DNA of 64,000 nucleotides from Ancistrus triradiatus (taxonomy: Eukaryota > Chordata > Actinopteri > Siluriformes > Loricariidae), in assembly GCA_025084515.1 (NCBI GenBank), contig JAJAGP010000570.1:1-64000 (forward strand), given 5' to 3'. The first letter of the stretch is position 1. The number at the start of each line of letters is the position of its first letter. This document shows, piece by piece, positions 56,762-64,000 of this stretch. Below the pieces are notes generated by a model. It did no database searches, was not told the DNA's origin, and saw nothing but the letters and a program-made list of their open reading frames with translations. Position numbers and translations under genes: made by a program.

Positions 56762-58756
56762 GCCAAGCATATGTGTAAGCATATCCTTGACAGTCACTGG
56801 CACAGGCTTTTTACACTTTTACATTTAGCCGTCAGCCCCCCTTCCACTTCAAACATTTTTTCACACACCTGCCCACAATGAAAAGACCATGTTTTAAATA
56901 TGATGTCATTTATGTTATCCATATTTATCCTGGATTTATCCTGGAAAGTATCTTAGAAAGACCTTTTCACACTTTTATTATTTGATTCACACCATTGGAG
57001 TAATGCATACACCACAAATCAGAGCTTAAATGTCTTCAGTAGAGCACCCAGACTGACACCGCAGTGAGACCAGGAGACCTCTACCAGATCTCTCCTGATT
57101 AAAAACAGTCCTCTGGTAAAATGCCAGTAGAATGTCAGCATGTTAATGTATAATATATGTTCTCTTCTGGAGATAAAACTGGAATCCAACCAGCAATCAG
57201 CTTTGCATGAATATAATCATGTTGTTGCTGTCTGGTTATCTAATGTCTCTAATGTGTTATCTGGCCTATAGCAATAGTTTTCCAGAGCATCTTCCTCATC
57301 CTCCATTACAGTAACTTGCCCTGTGAAAGACTTCATAATGGAAACACATGCATGGAAATGGTGGCAAGCAGTTAAATTCCTTACCTGCCAAGATAGAGAA
57401 GACAGCCGGGTCAACTAGGCAGCGTAAAGCATAAAGCTATGACAAGTGCAAAAAAGACATTTTTCTTTTCTGCACCTCTGTAATGTGTGCTTTCATCGAC
57501 TTTTATCCTCAGATCTCTGTTCATCTTCTTACATCTCTCATTCTCTATAATCCAGCCTCCCCACTGAATTCCTTAATATAGCTATATCACGTTTCATGAT
57601 TTCAGTGTAATGAGCATTTGTCTCATCGCGTGTTCCATGTTATTTATCATCTACAGTAGAAAATAACCATTTTAATCAATGAATGTCCAAAACAGATTAA
57701 TTATTTGCAGATATCCTAACTGAAACAAAACACACCAATAAAAGTAGAAAATGGCAGGAGGACAATCGTTGAAAACAAGTTCTTTTACATATTCTCATTT
57801 TCCCATAACCAAACACCACAGTGTTCCATTAGAAATGAAACTTAGTAGAGGCTTTTGATGTCTGCCATAAATTCATGATGTCATCTGCTTGACATAAACC
57901 ACCCTGAGTTTTATACCATGTCGTATTGTCCTCTTTGAGTTATAGACTGAAATATAATTCCATGGCTTACTCATGATATATAGTATTTCAAATCTATGCA
58001 AAGTGAGCAAAGTCTTAACCTTAAAATGTAACTTATTTTAATGTTAACTTGTCATCACATGGATTTATATTAGATCAGATTTTTGAATTATTGTATTTAA
58101 AATCTGCCAATACAACATAAATTAGGCAAAATGCAGCTAAAAGCTTATGAAATATGCTGAAAGTTAGCCACGCATTCCCACCTATCCAGCTGTTATTAGA
58201 ATGCAAGCAACCTACAGCACATAAACACGTACTGTACATCTACTCTTATACAGTAAGACACTACTGCACTGCACTGCACTGAAACTTGGTCATCTGCAAC
58301 TTAGTATGCCAAGATTTGGGGCATTTTGAAAGGTAAGAATGTATTTATTTAAAATAGTACAAAAAAATAAACATAAAAAATAAAAACATAATTATTTAGA
58401 AACTGATGTTAAACAAAATTTTGAAATTTAAATGTTGTAGCTTTTTATACAGTTTAACATTGATTAAATGTCGGTATTATTAGTCATAAGTCAAGATGGC
58501 AAAGATGGAGGGCAGAGAAAAAAGTAAAAAAAAAAAAATCATACACATTATAGGCCTACCTTTATTCAGAGAAGAAACAGTTTTGAGTACCATGCAGCTC
58601 GATTATGATTGCAATTTTCCATTTTCTCTTTCCCCTGCTACCACCATGTCCATAAGCAAAGAGCTAAAACTTCCAAATAACAAAATGTTTCTTAGAGTAC
58701 AGAAGTCTAAATAATCACTTAAATATCTTTTAGTGTGCTGGCAGAACTTTTCCATT
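56762..58756. other. Unassigned, repeat-poor sequence
   Basis: No transposon or exon recognised. The part at about 57000-57420 is non-repetitive and evenly composed, a candidate conserved non-coding element. A (TGCAC)3 run is at 58264-58279. Confidence 0.35.
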
Positions 58757-58802
58757 ATGATTTAGTCATTTGGCAGATGCTTTTGTCCAGAGTTACTTAC
58801 AA
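58757..58802 (-). repeat. SINE tail fragment
   Basis: ATGATTTAGTCATTTGGCAG and ATGCTTTTGTCCAGAG are the complement of the CTGGATAA...TCTGCTAAATGC tail. Confidence 0.6.
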
Positions 58803-59234
58803 AAAGAACAACAATCTGGAAGGACAAAGACAGGTTCTTAAATAATCTGAATTTATTGCCTCATAAACTAGAGACTAATGCTGATTTTATAAGTGCCATT
58901 AAACACATAAACAATAAAAAGAGGATCAAATATATTGTAGTGTTTAAGTGCATAAAATAAACTCAAAAAGCTCAGAAAACAAAGTAATACAAAAAACACT
59001 ACTGAAAATGTGTAAAATGGTGTCATCTCAGGTTTTGTTGAAAGAACTGGTGAGATCTCATCTGAGGTGAATATGTAGATACACATAGAGAGGTTGCTCA
59101 ATTCTAATGAAGGACAGAATAAAGTATCAGCTGTATCATGCATGAGACATTTTTTACAAAAACAGGAACACAAATTCTATTGAACTCACCATAATTGAAT
59201 AATGGGCTTTTACATGCTAAAAACATAGAGAGAA
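58803..59234. other. Unassigned AT-rich sequence
   Basis: Nothing recognised. Confidence 0.35.
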
Positions 59235-59418
59235 GAACCCAGAAGTTGAATCTGTTCATCTGGACATCGATTTTGTTGGAGAAACGTTTCGTCACTCATC
59301 TAAGTGACTTCTTCAGTCTCAGCTAGTTGGAAAACTTCCCCAATCTTATATACAGCACCTTTGCATAACGACTGGTACCAGCACCATTGCATAACAATGG
59401 AACCGTTGACCGGTGATC
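59235..59418 (-). repeat. Left inverted arm (Penelope terminal repeat)
   Basis: Its complement matches 59894-60067 with about five differences and a few short gaps: CCATTGTTATGCAATGGTGC, TGTATATAAGATTGGGGAAG, GAGTGACGAAACGTTTCTCC, CAGATTCAACTTCTGGG. It includes a TATATAAG word that could serve as a promoter. Confidence 0.92.
59279..59320 (-). ncRNA. Hammerhead-like fold, left arm
   Basis: Same 42-base motif as 59984-60025, on the minus strand. See that entry for the pairing. Confidence 0.4.
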
Positions 59419-59436
59419 AGTGGCTCAGTGGCTTTC

Positions 59437-59867
59437 AAATCCCAAAACACGCTACGCCAGAAACTGGTCCACCCCAAGGATCGGGTCCCCCAGCACAAAC
59501 AGAGTAATGTAGTGTACGCTGTTAAGTGCCGGGAGGATTGCCAGGAATTGTACATCGGGGAAACCAAACAGCCACTGGCGAAACGGATGGCACAACATAG
59601 AAGAGCTACCTCATCAGGTCAGGACTCTGCGGTTTACACCCACCTACAGCCAGTGGCCACTCTTTCAAGGATGAAGACTTGCAGATCCTTGATAGGGAGG
59701 AACGATGGTTTGAACGCGGAGTAAAAGAAGCCATTTTTGTAAAAAGGGAACGTCCATCCCTGAACCGAGGAGGGGGCCTCAGAGTACACCTCTCACCATC
59801 TTACAACGGAGCCATCGCAGCCCTTCCCCAATCCTGTGTGAATGGCACACGTGGCCATTGTCGTTAA
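59437..59867 (+). pseudogene. Penelope-type GIY-YIG endonuclease domain, one frameshift
   Basis: GIY-YIG nuclease that nicks target DNA for Penelope-like elements. Visible residues: VVYAVKC at 59509-59529 (first Tyr), CQELYIGETKQPLAKRMAQH at 59539-59598 (Tyr-Ile-Gly, catalytic Arg, His), and SAVYTH near 59630. After a 1-base deletion near 59651 the third frame continues FKDEDLQILDREERWFERGV with the catalytic Glu, then KERPSLNRGGG-type sequence (NRGGG with the Asn), ending at TAA 59865-59867. All active-site residues seem to be present; only the frameshift breaks the ORF. No RT domain upstream. The Penelope nuclease usually has a CxxC just before the Tyr-Ile-Gly, and CREDC is present. Confidence 0.88.
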
Positions 59868-59893
59868 TGGCCATGTCAATCTGCATATTAAAC

Positions 59894-60067
59894 TGACCAC
59901 CGGTCCCATTGTTATGCAATGGTGCTGGTACCAGTCGTTATGCAACGTGCTGTATATAAGATTGGGGAAGTTTTCCAACTGCTGAGACTGAAGAAGTCAC
60001 TTAGATGAGTGACGAAACGTTTCTCCAACAAAATCTATGTCCAGATGACAGATTCAACTTCTGGGAT
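59894..60067 (+). repeat. Right inverted arm (Penelope terminal repeat)
   Basis: Lies 27 bases after the GIY-YIG stop codon. Partner of 59235-59418. Contains TGTATATAAGATTGGGGAAG and the hammerhead-like motif. Confidence 0.92.
59984..60025 (+). ncRNA. Hammerhead-like fold in the Penelope arm
   Basis: GAGA (59984-59987) can pair with TCTC (60022-60025) as stem I. CTGAAGA (59988-59994) matches the CUGANGA core. GTCACT (59996-60001) and AGTGAC (60008-60013) form a perfect 6-bp stem II with loop TAGATG. GAAACGT (60014-60020) gives the GAAA core and a minimal, self-complementary stem III, with U at 60021 as the cleavage base. One extra A (59995) separates the core from stem II. Hammerheads with very short stem III are known from Penelope-like elements. 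Activity is not shown here. Confidence 0.45.
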
Positions 60068-60288
60068 TTTCTTCCTGGATCATTGAGCATGCATCAAGAC
60101 ATAGAGAGAGAAATTAGTCATCACGAGGACCAAATCCAATAAAGACATTATAAGCACATAACAAGCATTTATATTTGTATATAGTATAATTAAATAAATG
60201 TGTAAATATTTCGGAGCTGTAGAACTAATGTCATGTGACAATAGAAAGTATTCCTTAATTTAAGGTTATGTATGTGAGTATCTGGCTC

Positions 60289-60385
60289 ACATGCAAGCTG
60301 CCACTGTTGGACCCTTGAGCAGGGCCTTAACTCAGTCTGGTTGTAAATATCTCTGGATAAGGGTGTCTGCTAAATGCTGAAAATG
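60289..60385 (+). repeat. tRNA-derived SINE, 3' half
   Basis: ATGCAAGCTGCCACTGTTGG, ACCCTTGAGCAGGGCCTTAA, and CTGGATAAGGGTGTCTGCTA then AATGCTGAAAATGA. Lacks the tRNA-like head. Confidence 0.8.
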
Positions 60386-63300
60386 AGGTATAAGAAAAGT
60401 GATTTATCAACTGTGAAAGTCATTTTGCAGTTGCCCACAGCATGCCTAAATTAAAACCAGGAAAGTTTAGGTATGCTCAAGCGATGTAGTGGTCTAACAC
60501 CAACCCACCACCACAGGAACTTAGGTTTGCAGGCTGTGTCTGTGGGAGTAGACCCTGGTTGTTGGATTATCCATGAGTGCTACAGTCACCCTTATCAGCA
60601 ATGTAATGGGCTGGTTCCAGAGTCGATAACCCTGATCATGACAAAGCAGGGTTCAAACAGAGGTATAATCTGAGACCCAATTAGAGTAGCGACTGCATTG
60701 TAGAGACCAAGCTTACAAGAAAGAAGAATGTGGTGAAACTGATGTTCAGCATTCAGGGTAAAAAATTTCACAATCTCAAACATCCATCAGACTAATGAGT
60801 ACAGTCATCCCACTTCTGCCTACTAAAATGCATAGTATTAGATGGGATACAATTTCTGGATATGCATACAGTAATGTTACAATAGGATGTCTGTAATTAT
60901 GATGGCTGCTTATGTAGAGAAAAGCCATCTCTGAATATTTTACACAAATAACAGAGTCTACATAATTTGTGCATTTTGTTCACTCCAAAAGTTTTGTGTG
61001 ATAACTGCGTCCTTGAATCATCACTGAAAATATTGTTTCTGCTAGATAAAGAGTAGGCTGCAAGAATGTCCAATGTGTGTACACCTATGTTTATGTACTC
61101 TAGTAATCCAAAAACATGGTTCCTTTAACAGTCTTACGTTACATTTTATTTTTCTAACCTAGTCAATATTTTCAGTTTAGTCTTGGCAGACGTTTATGAA
61201 AATGTTAATTTATTACTTAATTGACGAACAGGATTTGTATCACCTGGGACCATTCATACAACTCCATTTGTTGTAGGCAAAACATGTGTAATCTTTCCAG
61301 AAAAGGGAACGTGCAGTCCATAAAATATGATATGCATGGACAGAACTAAAATGAAAGAGTTGCAATGGGGATTTATTTTGCACAGATGTGGATACATCAC
61401 TAACTGAACGAATTTCCATATTCATTATTCATTATTCTTTGGTTGACTCCTAATGTCTTTTCTGTGGGTTCTCCAGAGTAACATTAAGTCTGTTCCCTTT
61501 CATTCCTCCCAAGGTTTGTTTCTCCAAACAGAATACAACTGATATCAAACTCCATGTCATGTGTTTCTTCTTATTTTTGTGGAACAGCACGATAGCAAAA
61601 CATAAATATTATAACACAAACCCTTATTGTTGCTATTCTGACATGCTTTCATTATATCAAAGGTAATGGTATAGTCTAGTCAGATATTGCGGGTGTACTG
61701 TGTCTAGCTGCATTTCTCAAACAATATATAGTACTAATGGCCAAGGCATATTGTTGTGCATTATTAATAAGTGCATACACACATGTTTAGTGTTATTTTC
61801 ACATCACTACACCACTGATCAAGAGCAGTTAATGGAACTGTAACCGTTTTTGACTGGAACTATCTCAGCAGTGTCCTGTTATCAGGTATTAATGAATACC
61901 AATCAGGCATAGGACAGGAGTGAAGGCTTAAAACAGGCACAACATACATAATATTAAATCTTCTCTGCCACACCTGGTGAGGTTTGAGTCTAAAGCAAAA
62001 CTGGAACAGAGAATTTCCCTGGACATATTGATCTGTTCTATTTATGTTACAGGAACATGACCCTTTGGAGGGAGTAGGCAGATATGGAATTTTTTCCCTC
62101 CGTGGTGGAAAGACATGCAGTCCCTGGAGCCAGTGGCAGTAAAACACACTCCGCATATGTCACTCCTCTCATAATGAACCTATAAAACAGGTCTGTTCTG
62201 ACATGCGGCGAACACAGCTGAGAGTGCAGCCTGTTCTAATCGACCCTCCAGAGACAGGCCAAGACAGTTAAATGTTGCACAGAGTTCACAGAGAGAGTGA
62301 AAGGAACAAGAGCCGGATAGGGTTAACAGTGACCGAGCTAAAAGCAGGTGCAGGTGTGTGTTGAGGAATCCGCTTCACCGCTTCACCGCTTCACCACCCC
62401 CCTCCACCCCCCGCAACCATGGCTGCTCAGGGAAAAAAGTGTGTGAACACTTTCTCTGGGAGCTGGTCCAGGTTGCACAGGCTCTGTGTTTGTCATTGAC
62501 TAAGAGAAAGAGACAGAGGAGATCTAGCCTGAACTTCAAACCGAATTTCTGATTATGCTGATTTGTCTGGCTGTTGGTTAATGTGAAGACAGTGTATGTA
62601 AATGCTGTGTTGGGTTTTTTTTTCAGACTAAAGCTTATATACAGCACCTGGTTTTAATCTCTACCGAGAGCATACATAGAATTTACTATATTTTTGTAAG
62701 CATCTAGAAAAGAACAGAAGAAATGCCGAAAAATTCCACATGTAGACCTGCCAAACACAGGTTTAATGAAATGAGTCTTGACTTTCCTCTATGTTTCTGA
62801 CCTCTCTTTTGATAATCTTTCAAGGAAAATAAAGTCAGCCTTGGCTACAGATTAAGCATTCAGTCGGGAGGGTCAACCTGCTGATGTTTTTTCATCCTAA
62901 TTTATGTGCCATCTGTACACTCTGTCAGCACTTCTGAGACAGAGAGCTATATTTTTCTGCCAGCACCTCTAATTCTAATGGATAACCCAGCGTTTCACAA
63001 TTACTTCCAAGCCCAAATTTAACGAAGCGCAAATGAAAACGCTGACCTCTAAGGTGTGACAATGTAGCCTGTGCGTTATTTATGTGCAAAAGCTCTCCTG
63101 ACATGTATTATTCAAAGTGGGTGCTTTATTTATTAGTGTGGATGGGCCCCATGATGTGGGTAGCAGATTATAGCATGTTATATGCATGGATGGGTTTATA
63201 AGCAGTTAGGAACTGTGAGGAGTCAAATGGTTCTTCTGAAATTTTCCTTTGTGTACATTGTGAGAATCATTTTATTCTAAATACAGTCCTGGTATTTGAG

Positions 63301-64000
63301 ACCGAGGAATTTATATATACATTTATACGTATGTATAAGAATGCTTGCTTGACTGTGGAATGGGAACTTCTGTGCATCACTCTGAAAAAAAGGAATTATA
63401 CAGTATACAAACATATATACTGTATATGCATGTATATTCTATATGAATGTCAAGCAAATAACTTAGGGATGTTGTACATGAAAAGAGCAAGGCGCAGAGC
63501 AATGAGAGTTTTATGTTCTTATTTTCTTCTTTTATTTCCCAGTGGGACTATCTGTTCCCTCTTTTATTCTGGATGACAACTTTCATGAAACTAGCCCAGT
63601 AATAAAATCATGTTTGTAGTTTCATATTTTTGTACTTTTATAAGTACAAACTCAAAAAAGGTTGAACAATGCATCAAATCTGCAACGAGTAATATCTACA
63701 TATAGAAGCAACAACTGCAAAAACAATCCGCCATTGAAGAGAAAACTACATTAATAGTGATAGAACAAACTAATTCTGTTTTTGATTACAAGAATGACTG
63801 TAAAGTGACATAATTAGATTTCATCTTCATCTACAAATAAACTTCATGTCACTTCCATTAATTTTCTTGAACCCATTCCACAAATACACTTTTACTTTTA
63901 TTTACATGTATTTATTGGGGAGAATGTATGAATACAGCCCAGAGGCAAAACTAAGCTGAGACTTAGGAGTGGTAAAGCCAGGCAAAGACTTGGTTAGCTC
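60386..64000. other. Unassigned, repeat-poor sequence to the window end
   Basis: No exon, RNA gene or transposon recognised. It contains a CTTCACCG triplication with a C-rich stretch at 62371-62412 and an evenly composed non-repetitive part at about 62980-63190, which includes AGGTGTGA, a T-box-type word, at 63052-63059. The last 400 bases are AT-rich with nothing of note. Confidence 0.35.

Larger units (their letters stand above)
59235..60067 (+). mobile_element. Short Penelope-like element: GIY-YIG ORF between inverted arms
   Basis: Two arms of about 170-180 bp in inverted orientation (59235-59418 and 59894-60067) enclose a single GIY-YIG coding region. Penelope-like retroelements carry RT followed by a C-terminal GIY-YIG endonuclease and terminal repeats that can be inverted at the 5' side. 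Here only the 3' end with the nuclease is left and the RT is absent, so the copy is 5' truncated. The arms differ at only a few positions. No clear target duplication was found outside. Confidence 0.85.

Noticed and set aside
58264..58279. (TGCAC)3 as a functional tandem repeat
   Set aside because: Three short units are within chance expectation for 64 kb.

Overview
This window looks like intergenic DNA from a ray-finned (teleost) fish, probably an otophysan. The evidence is the repeat content: several recognisable fish Tc1-type DNA transposon families, two CR1/L2-type LINE remnants, two Ty3/Gypsy retrotransposons, a Penelope-like element with a GIY-YIG nuclease, a tRNA-derived SINE ending in the usual GTCTGCTAAATGC tail, and many (CA/GT)n microsatellites. 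I found no convincing host protein-coding exon, tRNA, rRNA or CRISPR. Nearly every longer reading frame is either a broken transposon gene or shows no recognisable domain.

Layout. 0-4.5 kb: tail of a non-LTR element, a reverse-strand L2-type reverse transcriptase with one in-frame stop, a suspicious G/T homopolymer block and DNA-transposon scraps. 4.5-10.3 kb: AT-rich DNA with Tc1 fragments of at least four families. 10.3-17.2 kb: largely repeat-poor sequence with three microsatellites and some candidate conserved non-coding stretches. 17.2-24.4 kb: two copies of one Tc1 family in opposite orientation, an unclassified dispersed repeat and two further Tc1 copies. 24.4-32.7 kb: the main composite. 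A 6.3 kb GC-rich Ty3/Gypsy chromovirus (24820-31124, LTRs of about 1.2 kb, 5-bp target duplication ATTAG) sits inside the transposase of a Tc1 copy that also carries a small hAT-like insertion. 33-36.3 kb: Tc1 copies and fragments. 36.7-41.8 kb: a decayed L2-type LINE directly followed by an older, LTR-less Ty3/Gypsy remnant. 45-47.8 kb: two Tc1 copies. 47.8-59 kb: mostly unannotated AT-rich sequence with a few dispersed repeats and an inverted SINE pair at 56.2-56.7 kb. 59.2-60.1 kb: a short Penelope-like unit, a GIY-YIG open reading frame between near-identical inverted arms of about 170 bp. 60.1-64 kb: nothing recognised apart from a SINE tail.

How the parts relate. There is no operon-like logic here. 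The informative structure is insertion order: Gypsy and hAT into Tc1, one Tc1 family into another, and a LINE joined to a Tc1 end. All transposases and polymerases seen are damaged: frameshifts, in-frame stops, loss of the RT catalytic box in both Gypsy copies, and loss of the third catalytic residue in one Tc1 copy. Some of the damage looks like sequencing or assembly error rather than decay, namely long homopolymer blocks and an excess of small indels between the two LTRs. The most interesting item is the Penelope-like unit, whose arms can be folded into a hammerhead-like RNA.

Limits: family calls come from reading motifs by eye. No alignment or database search was run, and boundaries without target duplications are approximate.
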